Shown here in pieces: positions 20,096 to 30,180 of a DNA stretch of 64,000 bases. The DNA lies in the NCBI GenBank assembly GCA_027605045.1, contig JAQFWX010000048.1, positions 218,691 to 282,690 of the forward strand, read 5' to 3'. The position numbers and the translations under genes are program-made. Every line of letters starts with the position of its first letter. Within the stretch, counting starts at the first letter, position 1. The notes beneath the pieces are model-generated. The model saw nothing but the letters and a program-made list of their open reading frames with translations. It did no database searches and was not told the DNA's origin. The stretch comes from Phallus indusiatus (lineage: Eukaryota; Basidiomycota; Agaricomycetes; Phallales; Phallaceae).

Positions 20096-21758
20096 TTAGG
20101 CGTTTTGGTCCTTGCCTATAACAGATTCTTCGGGAGTAGCCATTTCCACAAGGAATGACTGATGTATATGCTGAAGAACATTCGAAAACTTGAGTGATGG
20201 TAACGACGTTTGACTAGCTTCGATTCTCGCAGAATTAAAGTGACGGAGATCAAGAGTAATCTCAGCCACTAGAATTGCTGAGAGACTTCAGCCATGAATG
20301 ATAGGTTATTAGTGACAAAAACAAAAATTGAAGGATCAACGTCTCACCCATTTTGGATTCCAGTAAAACAATCTCCAAACCAAGGTGGAACCCCCTTATC
20401 ATGTTAGTTGATAAACATCTTAGACATGTGAGAACGTGAAGACAGCACACATTTTTTAACTGAAAAATAGCGGTTACTCAGGCTTCACACCTGTCTTTGC
20501 TGTGGTTTATAGCACTTAAACTCACCAGTACAAGGATTACATTGGTGATGGTGATGGTGATAACAAAGCTTATAAAATATGAAAAATCATATGGTAAATT
20601 ACGCGAAACACGACGCGAAGTGCTTACCAAAACCTCAATATAGCTAAGGTAGCTTAATATCCATCATTAAAGATGTACCGAATTTACTTACTTTGTTTAA
20701 AAAGCACAGAAATGAGGTTATTACTACCTTGAATTCCAGTACCACGTTTTAGCCGCCATATTTTCCAGATTTTCCACGTGCAAATGCTGAATAGAATAGA
20801 ATCTAGGGAAACAGAGATGATATCATCAACAAGGTTGACTAGACCATTAGTTTCATATAAACATATCAGAACTTGGAATCCATCAAAAAAGACTGAATTC
20901 ATACATATGTCTCTCTTAAAGCTTGTGCTATAAAGTCGAGATATTTTTCAGTGCATATCGGACCCAAGTTGATATGAACTACGCACTCTGAAGAACACCC
21001 GGGAACTGCTATAATGCCTACCACCAGGAGGTAAGGTAACTAGTCTCATCAAAAGATCAGGTTCTTACTGTACACCTGCAAACCCACATAAGACAAAATT
21101 GCAACCGTAAGAATTGAGCTGATGATTTTATTTCCGTTGCACAGTGAATATGCTCGAGTGGCTAGTAAACCTGAGGTATCTATTAGATGTATGGCATATG
21201 CCAAAGAAATTAGGATACGGACCTTGAGTTCCAATAAATACCAAAAGAGAACTAATATGTTGGGCTACGACAAGTATATCACAGGACCTTATGAGTCTTT
21301 TATGTTATAGCAATTTGTTGATCTCAGGTTTGTATTAACATATTTTACCTTCCGGGCTTCGAGGACAATTTAATTAGAGATATACCATTGGGGCTATGCA
21401 TATTATTCCACTTACTGACATGGATGTTATAAAGAGTGTAAATCCCTGGAAAATCAAATTCCCATATCTTGCAAAAATGTACAATAATGTGGGGAAACTG
21501 AATGGCCTAAACCACATATACTCTTTTTCTCGAGAGAGTGCTATCAGGGTTGTATAAAAAGCGAGCGCTGGAGACTTGCCATCTTTAAAAGTTTATTCTA
21601 AGATGTCATATTACTCACTGAACGAAGTCGATAAAACGACAAAACTAATTGCTTATCAGATGTAATAAAGACACAGACAGAATTAACGCATACCTTGCGT
21701 AGCCTTCTTGAGTTATGTCTGCAGCCATAGCATCTACCACAGCAGTTGTGTTGTTCAT
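20096..21758 (-). pseudogene. DUF6533-like membrane protein, copy B, probably broken
   Basis: Start codon at 21758 (MNNTTAVVDAMAADITQEG), first exon 65 nt with donor GTATGCG. The DUF6533 core exon reads EYMWFRPFSLPTLLY (about 21480-21590). A membrane exon with LLATRAYSLCNGNKIISS lies at about 21070-21175 and another (FSICTWKIWKIWRLKRG) at about 20735-20830; the last exon ends at a TAA at 20096. Compared with copy D, the 8 nt of the microexon near 21635 are deleted, which would shift the frame between the first and third exons. A LINE stands about 38 bp upstream of its start, so promoter and leader are also separated. Confidence 0.55.
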
Positions 21759-21778
21759 GATGTAGGAAGGTTAACGAT

Positions 21779-21796
21779 CGAAACTAGCGGTATATT
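21779..21796. repeat. 18-bp target-site duplication of the LINE (3' side)
   Basis: CGAAACTAGCGGTATATT here and at 27739-27756 are identical. They bracket the LINE and fix its ends, though the last T's merge with the poly(T) run, so the exact border is uncertain by a few bases. Confidence 0.88.
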
Positions 21797-21994
21797 TTTT
21801 TTTTTTTTTTTTTTTTGTGGAGCTATAGTCGATAAAGTGTTTAGACATAGTCTAGCATTTATGGACAGCTGGAGAATCACGCTTGGTGACCTGGTGGTAA
21901 AACTTGTTATGTAAGCCTAGTTGCAGAAATACCGTTGTCGCTCTTCAGGGGAAAAATGCTGTTACGCACGCCTCGGATTGAGGCAGTGTGGGAC

Positions 21995-22665
21995 TCATGG
22001 CGGGTGTCCTCTTATTATACCCACTAAAAAACCCCTGATGCTGTCCGGTGTTAGGTATTTGATTTGGTCATTATGAAGTACCGGGCCCCAGATCGCCTGG
22101 ATTTGTTTGATCTTCTTGGACTTTTTCCCGTATTTGGGGTGTGTAGCTCTTATATCGAAGTGGATGCGTTCGGTGAAGGTGTTAGTCCAGAGGTTGGTGA
22201 GTTCAGCTCTTGACGGTATTTTTTCTGGTTTTGATTCATGTTCGATTTTCCACTTACATCTTACTTTCCAGTGTAGGAAGGCTGTTTCGGACATAAGAAT
22301 GGTGTATAGGCTCGACTTTCCGCCGATTGTTTTATTGTTGTTATCTTTGAAATTGACAGTTGTGCAGCCTAGGATAGTCCCAAGGTTTCTCTCCGGCCAC
22401 GTATATCCTGCTTGCTCCCACAGTTTCTTTGTTAGGTTCCACAGGGTGTTGTAGTTTATGGCGTTACATTCCGTCAGTATGTGTATCATGGATTCGGTGG
22501 TCATGCAGCCTTGGCAGAGACCGTTGTTTTCTGCACCGTTTATATGGGTCCAGAATTTTCCTACTTTGTAGGCGTCATGTAAGGATTTCCACAGGAAGTG
22601 CTGGGTTTCCTTGCTTATGTTTTTATTTTTTATGGATATCCAGAGTCGTTCCGTGGTCGGGGCTC
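21995..22665 (-). pseudogene. LINE C-terminal segment, displaced by frameshift
   Basis: Continues the LINE protein in another frame. It begins near TTERLWISIKN and includes HFLWKSLHDAYKVGKFWTHI, then the zinc-binding pattern CQGC with HILTEC, as in the zf-RVT segment of fungal LINEs. The last 170 residues follow and end at 21995. The upstream ORF stops at 22630 after reading this segment out of frame; one missing base in the GGG near 22668 accounts for it. Confidence 0.75.
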
Positions 22666-25600
22666 GCCCGTTGTAACCTCAAGGTTTGTTTTGACTATGT
22701 CTAGCATTATTTCAGTCTTGCGCCGTTCCTCATAGCTCCTTTGTTGAACGAGGGCTTTATAGATGAGTGCTTGGGTTGCGGTTGCGAGTTTCAGTCCTCG
22801 AATCTTATGTGATATTGGGACTTCGAGGTTTATTAGGTCGTTGTGGCCCTTTTGGAGACCTATGGCCGCTAGTTCATCTGCCGCTTCATTTCCTTCAATA
22901 CCGGCATGGCCTTTTACTTTCCTGAAGGTTGTTGTGGAATTGCGTGAGTTTAGCCATGCCATTAGTGCCTGTAGTATTTCACTATTGGCATTTCTGGTCC
23001 ACCCTTCATCTTCATTTTGCTCTGCGTGTTTGGTAATCTGGTCGATGGCGTATTGAGAATCTGTCCTTATTTCTAGGTCTTCATCTTTGGGGGTTATTTG
23101 AAGCAACTTTAAGATTGCTATGAGTTCCCCGGCATTGTTGGTATTAAATCTGGGGGGTAATTTAATTGCTGAGTTTTTGGGGTGGTCTTTTCCGACCCAG
23201 ATTCCTCCTGCTGCGATTGCATTGTCACAGCCATTATTGAGGCACGCTCCATCGGTGTATGCAATGGTCTTAGCTCTTTGGGGTGGAATGTTTTCTCTTG
23301 TGAGTTGTACATTTGATGGCTCAGTTTTTTTGGTAATTATTCGGAAACCTTCGTAGACTGTTTGAAGCGTGATGTTATGACGGAATTGGACTGCAGGTTC
23401 TGCATCCTCATCTTCATCTGTGTCATTAACCCTTGGTATTTGTTCGTTTTGAGGAGTTTCCGGGCTCCATTTTGGTGGTAGTAAGTTGAGGATTTTGGTC
23501 ATTGCTTTTCGGCATGTTGATGGGTTATTACACCCAGTTTCTTTTAATTCTCTGCAGAGTTGACATTGGCAACCTTTGGTTTGGATGTGGTCATTCGGCA
23601 GCGCTTGCGTTGTGAATCGGTGGGCATCGCCTACGGTCGCGATGTGGTGGCGTGTGCGGAGACATATCCTGGAGCCCATGTTCCAACCAATTTTTGTTTT
23701 TTCCAGTGCCACATGGTACCATATCGGCATAGCTAGTTTAACTTCTTGGGAGATTTCGAGACCATCAATGATGGTCCCGTATTTGAGTGCGGTTGTGATC
23801 ATTCGCTTTATGTTGTTGGGTATTGAGGAGTAGTGGTTGAGCTTTGGTTTCCAGCTCTGTAGGAATATGTTCTCTGTGGTTTCGGGTATGTCTGTTCTTG
23901 TTCCTTCACGTGCGTTGATTTTTATTAGCTCGTCTGCGAAGAAAGCCCAGGTGGGTCTGGATTGGTCTCTTATCAGGTAGCTTTTCAGTTTCATGAACTC
24001 TATCGCATCATTTCTTAGTTTGATGTCTAGGCATTTTTTCCCGCCTTTAGAGTGCGGTAGGCTCATAGTGTCTAGCTTAATATCGGAGCGCTTAGTGTCC
24101 CAGAGGAAGTCTCGAACGAGTTTTTCTATTTGTCGGAGGATTTCTGGGGGCATGCCTTGTACTCTTGTGAGGTATTGTGTGCGGCTGCCTACTTCTAAAT
24201 TTATTATGAGGCGCTTGCCTTCTAGGGTTAGGCGTTCTTTGCTCCATGCATTCAGGTTGTGGCGGATCGTTTCGACGACCGGGTTCCATACAGATATTTG
24301 GTCTACTCCGTTTCCCACATAGCATCCGAGGATGCGTACGGGTTGGTTGTCCGGGATTATTGGTATATTATCTGGTATTTGCTGGTGAGTTGGGTTGAGT
24401 TTTCTAGTGTTGATAGCTTCTAGTCTGAATTCTGGGGTTCCAATAGGCAGTATGTTCGTCTTCGACAGGTTAAATTTGGCTCCAGAAGCTTTGCACCATT
24501 TCTGGAGGATGGCGTTCAGATTGTGGAAGTTATCTTGAGATGAGAGATATGTTGTCGTATCGTCTGCGAACAGTGATGCTATTAGCCGGTACTCTTTGGT
24601 GGGTATTCTGTATCCTTGAAGTTCTGAGTCCCTCAGCATTTGGGCTAGTGATTCGATAGCGGTATTAAAGAGCAGACAGGACAGGGGGTCTCCTTGGCGA
24701 ACTCCCCTCTTTATTTTGATAGGTTCGCTTATTGTACCATTGAGGATTACTACTGTTTCAGCGTTGTGGTATAGGTTTTGGATTAGTCTGATGAATTTTT
24801 CAGGAAAATTCATTGCGGTCAAGGTTGCCCAGAAGAAGTCATGTCTGATTTTGTCGTAGGCCTTTTCTTGGTCCAAGCTTACAATTGCTCCGTTGTTTTC
24901 TGACGTTTCGGCATAGTGAATCATTGTTTGTGCGAGGTCTGTTTGATCAAAGATCTGTCTCCCCTTCATAAAGCCCGCTTGGTCCGGGTGTATGATCTCG
25001 CCTGCTATTGGGCCAAGGCGCGTTGTTAAGATTTTAGTCATTATTCGATAATCTGTGTTTAGTACTGTTATGGGGCGGTAGTTTCCAATGTCAGTTTTGT
25101 CCCCCTTTTTGTAGATGGGGCACAACCATCCTTCGCTGAACCTCAATTCAGGGTGTGGTCCGTGGGTTTGGATGTCGTTGAAGACCTTCTCGAAAATACG
25201 CGTTATGTCTAGTTTGGGGATTTCTTCTTTGTTTTTCTCTTTTTTGGGAGTGAAGACTAGGAGTCGTTTCCAGAGTTCATTTGTAATACCGTCCAGCCCA
25301 GCAGATGATGCGTTGGGGGCTCTTTTGATGGCGTTGTCTATCTCTTTGGCATCAATGAGTTCCTCTAGGTGGTTTTGGCTTTCGGGTGATAGTCTGGCTG
25401 TCAGCATTCCAGTGATCTCTTGGATTTCGGCAGCTCTTTCCTCTGGGCTTTGAGCAGGATTGATGTCAGCCTCTTGGAGATTTTCATGGTGTTGGCGAGC
25501 TATGTTTGCCATGCGCTTCGATGATTTTGTAATTTCTGGGGGCTGTCCCGGTGGGTTACGCAGTCCCGTGATTGGGCAGTGGTTTCGTTTTTCTTTCGTT

Positions 25601-26244
25601 TGACTTAGCCAGTGTTTACCTATCATTTCTTTTTCTAATTTGGCTCTAGTTGAAATGTTTGCTCTTTTCCTCAGGTGTTTGGATCTGGTGAGCTCGAAGA
25701 TCTCTGCCTGGAGAGTGTTGATTTTTGTTCTTTTTTCTTCCTCATCTTGGCCTTCTAGGTATTTTATTGCTTCTAGGGAGCCTTCGAGGTCTTGGATTCT
25801 TTTGTCCAGGATGTGGCCATACTTTCCGGCATATTTTTTGGCAATGCGTATGACTTGATCTTTTAGCTTTTTATATGCTATTTGGGGATTGTTCCCGTTA
25901 ATTATTTCTTCTGTTGTGGGACGTGTTTTATCACAGATTTCTCTCAGAAAGCGATTATTTTCAGTGACGAAGGCTGGTATGTACCACCTTCCTTTTCCGG
26001 TCTTGGGCTCGTGTGGGTATTGTATTCGGCAGGAGATTAGTTTATGGTCTGTTGGGATGGGTGGGATGCTGGTTTCCCAACCATTCGCGAATTTTAGGTA
26101 ATTACGCGTTATATAAATACGGTCAATTCTCGAGTGTCTATGGGTTCCTGTATGTGAGTATGTATATTCAATTTTTGTTGGGAAAGTTGTCCTCCATCCG
26201 TCTATGGAATCTGTGAAGTTTTTAAAGGTTTGGAGGGCCTCCAT
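22630..26244 (-). CDS. LINE reverse transcriptase and RNase H
   Basis: A 1204-residue frame. The first 75 residues are the C-terminal part of the endonuclease (SRIDRIYI, TDHKLI). Reverse transcriptase motifs include YRPITVLNTDYRI, QAGFMKGRQIFDQ, DQEKAYDKI (about 460), GVRQGDPLS and the catalytic FADD (about 560). RNase H is at about 995-1130 with YTDGACLNN, a conserved Glu in NAGELIAIL, TDSQYAID and GHAGIEGNEAAD. A cysteine-rich stretch (CQCQLC) lies between RT and RNase H. The first ATG is a frame remnant, since the natural protein would start upstream with the endonuclease. Confidence 0.88.
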   Translation of the reverse strand: MEALQTFKNFTDSIDGWRTTFPTKIEYTYSHTGTHRHSRIDRIYITRNYLKFANGWETSIPPIPTDHKLISCRIQYPHEPKTGKGRWYIPAFVTENNRFLREICDKTRPTTEEIINGNNPQIAYKKLKDQVIRIAKKYAGKYGHILDKRIQDLEGSLEAIKYLEGQDEEEKRTKINTLQAEIFELTRSKHLRKRANISTRAKLEKEMIGKHWLSQTKEKRNHCPITGLRNPPGQPPEITKSSKRMANIARQHHENLQEADINPAQSPEERAAEIQEITGMLTARLSPESQNHLEELIDAKEIDNAIKRAPNASSAGLDGITNELWKRLLVFTPKKEKNKEEIPKLDITRIFEKVFNDIQTHGPHPELRFSEGWLCPIYKKGDKTDIGNYRPITVLNTDYRIMTKILTTRLGPIAGEIIHPDQAGFMKGRQIFDQTDLAQTMIHYAETSENNGAIVSLDQEKAYDKIRHDFFWATLTAMNFPEKFIRLIQNLYHNAETVVILNGTISEPIKIKRGVRQGDPLSCLLFNTAIESLAQMLRDSELQGYRIPTKEYRLIASLFADDTTTYLSSQDNFHNLNAILQKWCKASGAKFNLSKTNILPIGTPEFRLEAINTRKLNPTHQQIPDNIPIIPDNQPVRILGCYVGNGVDQISVWNPVVETIRHNLNAWSKERLTLEGKRLIINLEVGSRTQYLTRVQGMPPEILRQIEKLVRDFLWDTKRSDIKLDTMSLPHSKGGKKCLDIKLRNDAIEFMKLKSYLIRDQSRPTWAFFADELIKINAREGTRTDIPETTENIFLQSWKPKLNHYSSIPNNIKRMITTALKYGTIIDGLEISQEVKLAMPIWYHVALEKTKIGWNMGSRICLRTRHHIATVGDAHRFTTQALPNDHIQTKGCQCQLCRELKETGCNNPSTCRKAMTKILNLLPPKWSPETPQNEQIPRVNDTDEDEDAEPAVQFRHNITLQTVYEGFRIITKKTEPSNVQLTRENIPPQRAKTIAYTDGACLNNGCDNAIAAGGIWVGKDHPKNSAIKLPPRFNTNNAGELIAILKLLQITPKDEDLEIRTDSQYAIDQITKHAEQNEDEGWTRNANSEILQALMAWLNSRNSTTTFRKVKGHAGIEGNEAADELAAIGLQKGHNDLINLEVPISHKIRGLKLATATQALIYKALVQQRSYEERRKTEIMLDIVKTNLEVTTGEPRPRNDSGYP

Positions 26245-27083
26245 GTTCCTTTCTGGGTCCGGGTGGGGGGAAGACGGTCAGCTGCTTCTTCAACAATATT
26301 GAAGTCACCTAGGGTTATGTCTGGGCGTTTGAGTCTTTTCCTTTGTATGTCTCGCCGGAGATTCTGCCAGAATTCAATTTGTTTTGTTTTGTCATTTGGT
26401 GCATATACATTTAGTATTGCTAATTTTTTTGAGTCTGTCCAGGGCACCAGAATGTATAGCGCTCTTCCTGGGACTAGTATTTTGTATTCAACCTCTTTCC
26501 ATTTAATGCGTTGTTTCCTAATTAGGAAGGTTACGCCGGTTTTTGCTGTTGGTTTACGGGGATGAGGTGAGTTGATGACTCGCAGCTGTTTTTCGAACAG
26601 GGTCTCTATTGTGTTCTGGTGGGCCGTGGTCAGGTGAGCTTCCTGGATGGCCATAATGTCAATTCTGTTATCTCTCATGATTTGGTTTAGCTCATTCCAT
26701 TTGGCATGATTGGGTCCCCCGCCTTTTATATTAAGTGAGGCTATTTTCAGGGATTTCTTACTGTTTTTGTGTGATTGGGTGGTGGTGTGTAATTGGGTGT
26801 CCTCTTCGTCTGATGAGGTGTATATGGTGACCTCTGAGTCGGACTCCACGTCAGTTTCGCTCTCCTGAGTGGAGTATCCGTCTTCAGATGGGTCTGGGAT
26901 TTCAGAGGACTCTGGGTCATCTGAGTCGTATCCCTGGGGTCTGCTTTCCGTTGCCTCAGCAGAGTCATTGGGCCGGTTTGTAGCAGTAGACTCCCCGGCC
27001 CTTCTGCTGCTGGGGAGATAGGGTAACCGTGGGCCTGTATTCATTCCGTGTGTGTGTCTCTCTGTAGTAGTGTGTAAATTCAT
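26202..27083 (-). CDS. LINE AP-endonuclease N-terminal part
   Basis: A 293-residue frame. The first 110 residues are acidic and serine-rich with no zinc knuckle. The endonuclease domain then shows KIASLNIKGGG, the catalytic Glu in IQEAHL, LNVYAPND and GDFNI. Up to about 26270 it is in the right frame; beyond the G6 run it reads the wrong frame for about 20 residues and stops, while the remainder of the domain continues in the next ORF. The enzyme nicks target DNA to prime reverse transcription. Confidence 0.8.
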   Translation of the reverse strand: MNLHTTTERHTHGMNTGPRLPYLPSSRRAGESTATNRPNDSAEATESRPQGYDSDDPESSEIPDPSEDGYSTQESETDVESDSEVTIYTSSDEEDTQLHTTTQSHKNSKKSLKIASLNIKGGGPNHAKWNELNQIMRDNRIDIMAIQEAHLTTAHQNTIETLFEKQLRVINSPHPRKPTAKTGVTFLIRKQRIKWKEVEYKILVPGRALYILVPWTDSKKLAILNVYAPNDKTKQIEFWQNLRRDIQRKRLKRPDITLGDFNIVEEAADRLPPTRTQKGTWRPSKPLKTSQIP

Positions 27084-27738
27084 GGTGGTAATAGTAGGGT
27101 GGGTTGGTCTGCTTGCCGTCGCCCCAGCAGTGTCCTTGAGCCGGTTTGCAGCAGTTGACTCACCGGCTCATCTACAACTGGGGAGGTGAAAAACCGTGTG
27201 CCGTGAAAAAACCTTAAAAAACTTTCAAGTGGGGTTAGCAGTCTTGACCCCGGTTCAGCCTTATTCTCAGGTGAACCCCCTCTGTTTGTGAGGTTAATTG
27301 TTTTGTGAAGCCAGATTTTAAATGTATTCTACTGGGTATGTATGGATATGTGATGTCTGTACCCTCTGCTTCCTCGCCTTGTTCTTTCTCTGCCGCAACC
27401 GGTAATCTGAGGCGCCGGTGGGCTGGTCTGTTATCTGGCATCTCTGTCGTAGGGATGGGTAGCCACGTCATCTGGGCGTTTCACGTGATTTGTTTGGAGC
27501 ACGTGACTTGTTCGTAGGCAGCTGCACAGCGTAGTGCATTTCGTGCCCGTTTTGTGCTTTCTGTGTAGTGTGTAGTTAACATGGAAGGGGGGGTAGCTTT
27601 CTTGAGACTTCAGGTTTTTAGAGCTTGCGATAGGTTACTATGCAGAGGCTGCCTGATTTTATGTCTCACCCTATTAGATTGTGCGCATTTTCCACTCCTA
27701 TTGACCGAGATGGTCGTGGTAAAAAGGCAAGGGACCCC
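27084..27738 (-). other. LINE 5' untranslated region with a repeated hairpin
   Basis: No convincing ORF. A unit around 27121-27185 (CCAGCAGTGTCCTTGAGCCG) resembles one at 26955-27020 just inside the endonuclease ORF (CAGCAGAGTCATTGGGCCG). Each can fold, with the CAGCAG side pairing against a CTGCTG- or GGGGAG-type end. This may be a promoter or RNA-structure repeat of the LINE. Confidence 0.4.
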
Positions 27739-28180
27739 CGAAACTAGCGGTATATTGGTGATTATGACCTAATGTAATTGACTCTGGTGTTGTGGGTTCA
27801 TAATTATACATGCAGCAATGAATTGTTAAACATGTGTTTCGAATCATAGTAACCATGCAAATTTGTCGCAAGAATCGGGAGTGCCATATCAGGCCTATCA
27901 GTGCCGTCAGATGCCTGACCGAGTCTGATCATGACGGTGTTTGATCTTGTCTGATACGTTTCAAAGACATGATCGGGCAGTGGCAACACTGACAACTTAT
28001 GGATCAGGAAGATACGCATGCGAAAGTTGTCAGGAAAAAGATACCAATACAGTAATGTATCAGTAAGAGCCACTCAAATCAGTAATATATCACATAGTAT
28101 CAGGATTATTGAAGAGCCCAAAGTTTATAGAAGTTAAAAAGAGATTTTATTTCATATTAAGCAATACTAATAAACAGGCA
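27739..28180 (-). promoter_or_regulatory. Displaced upstream region of membrane copy B
   Basis: From 27739 the sequence continues the 5' flank of copy B beyond the LINE: it matches the flank of copy D (38810-38930) in phrases such as TATGACCT, ATGCAGC and TAGTAACCATGCA. Beyond about 27900 nothing is recognised. Confidence 0.55.
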
Positions 28181-28189
28181 AAAAGTACT

Positions 28190-30180
28190 GGTTGGAACTG
28201 AAGTACGAGGTCTGTGTGCTGAGTGCCGCCTGACAGAGCAAATTATGGTAAGAGCAAAAGAGGGTGAACGGTACGGAGACTAAACCGGCACTTCCCGTGA
28301 CTTTTGGCGCCGCTTCGTCTGTCTCATCCACATCGACTGTTAAACATCGCAAACGCAGCTAGTGTCAATACTGTACAGCTGTATCTATCACAGGGTTCGT
28401 CGCGGCGCCAGGCCCGCTCTCGAAAGCTTCTAGTATAGCACCATCTATGACCTCGTTCTCCCCCACCTCCACTGTCAAATTCGTCGAGTCTGAGCGACGC
28501 AAGGCTGCTCTCCCTCCAACCAGGCCCCTGTTGTCACTATCTTCCTATCACATCTACTACTGAGTCTGTGAAATCTGAACGGCAAAAAGAGTCTCCTCCT
28601 ATGATAGAGTGCATCCTCTACCCCTACCTTTTCACACCGACATAACACGGCATTCTCTGATGGACATTCATCTGTCTCCAGTGAAGGCCCAGATTTGGTG
28701 CGTCCTCATACGCCTGCTCTATCTCTTCCTCTGCATCTGTGCTGACCGTTAATTTATAACCATCTCAAGCAGCCTCTCGTTCCCATCTAGTGCCTCTGCG
28801 CCTACAGCGACCACCACTTCTTTTTAAGGACCCGAAACGATGAGTCGCGCCCACGGCCCCCGTACAATACCGGAACGGTATGGACGCGGCGGCATGCACT
28901 CTGTATCCTGCTGCACTCACACCGCTCCAGTAAAGGACAGCGCACGTTTTCATCAGCCTTCGAGTCACCAACGGCCAAAACAGTAAATTCAAGGCCTGCT
29001 CCTGCTCCTGTCCCAACTAACCCCGCCTTGACTACGACCTATCCTGTCAATCTCGTGCCAGTGCCAGTACCAGTACCAGTGCCCGAGGCACCTGCCCTCT
29101 TTCTTCGCAATCTCAAATCCAAAGCTGTATTCGTTGTAAAGCGACTAGTTGCATCGAAAATGAAGACGCGGCGTGTCGAGCATGCAGGAAGAAAACCTCC
29201 CCAAACGAACATATAGGCATTGACGGGCGTCTGATGGTGTCCAGATCAAAACAGCGTGCTGCTGAATGAACCCCGCCTCTGATCGACTCCGGACGTGCTT
29301 CAACGAGTCACGTCAGTCTTCTTGTCCCCAGTGCTTCTTCGTCATCGTCCAGTTCTTGTTTCCGTCGGAGAGGACTCTTTATCTATTCCGGTCCAGACGA
29401 AACGAGGTCTTCCGCGAACATGAACACGACTAGCGCGACAGCCTAAGCTAAACAAAGCCACCAACCGTCTTCATTCTTTCGGGTACATACCGTTCGTCGT
29501 TTCCCATCCAACGGATGCACTATACATCGTATTGTAAAAATACGAAATTGTATTGTAAAAATACGAAATCGTATTGTAAAAATATGAAATTGTATTGTAA
29601 AAATATGAAATCGTATTTCACGATTATTCTAAAAACGAACATGGGAGAAAGTGTGCTCAACAGATCGTTCGGAAAACACCCGAACCTTTAGGTTATATGG
29701 AGTTACACAAACACAAGAGACTGGTATGGATGTATTAGGTAAAGAAACATTCCTCGTGTATTTCATCTATCGATTATTAATAACCAACGATACTCTAAGG
29801 AAACGATTTGCGACGCCCAAACAACGTCATGAGAAACCCAATATGACCACTGTTGGCCGAAAGTGCTTTCAGTTTTTCGCGACCCTCGGAGATATTTACG
29901 TTGATTCACATACCATCGTCGATGTAAAGGACACCTAGTCAGCTGAAAGTTCCGTAATCAATTTTACATAAACGTCTGCACAAACACACGAAACAAGTTC
30001 ATATTTGAGTAACACTTTCCTCATTACTTCCAATTAGTTCATTACAAAATGAACATCCGAATAGTCTTGTCAGTCCACTACGAAATCTTTCGTTTGAAGT
30101 CTATATCATATACTGACGTGATTTCCCTATACAGATTCATAGAAACTGAGTTGCATTCTCGCAATTACGGATCTCTGATC
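28190..30180 (+). repeat. Segmental duplication, left copy (partner 52210-54170), with possible zinc-motif remnant
   Basis: About 2 kb closely matches 52210-54170 in the same orientation. One frame near 29113-29200 reads SCIRCKATSC then ACRACRKK, a cysteine arrangement like a zinc cluster, but it is only partly kept in the partner. A Pro-Val repeat lies near 29058-29085. The frames are short, so I regard it as a decayed, unrecognised gene. It differs from its partner by a 21-bp tandem array at 29529-29612. Confidence 0.55.
29529..29612. repeat. Four tandem copies of a 21-bp unit
   Basis: Unit GTATTGTAAAAATACGAAAT plus T or C, four times, with TACG turning to TATG in the last two. Each unit is nearly self-complementary around TATTGTAAAAATA. 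The duplicated segment at about 53640 lacks it, so it expanded after the duplication or was lost there. Confidence 0.85.

Larger units (their letters stand above)
21797..27738 (-). mobile_element. LINE (non-LTR retrotransposon) with APE endonuclease, RT and RNase H
   Basis: A 5942-bp element on the minus strand with a poly(A) tail (T run 21795-21816 on the plus strand) and an 18-bp target duplication. It encodes an endonuclease, a reverse transcriptase, an RNase H and a C-terminal zinc motif, the set found in Tad1/I-type fungal LINEs. No separate ORF1 with zinc knuckles is visible in the 655 nt before the endonuclease frame. Two frameshifts (at the G6 run 26265-26270 and near 22668) break its coding region, so this copy is probably dead, unless they are sequencing errors in short homopolymers. 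Confidence 0.9.

Noticed and set aside
29529..29612. CRISPR-like array
   Set aside because: The four 21-bp units are directly adjacent with no spacers; it is a plain tandem repeat in a eukaryotic genome.
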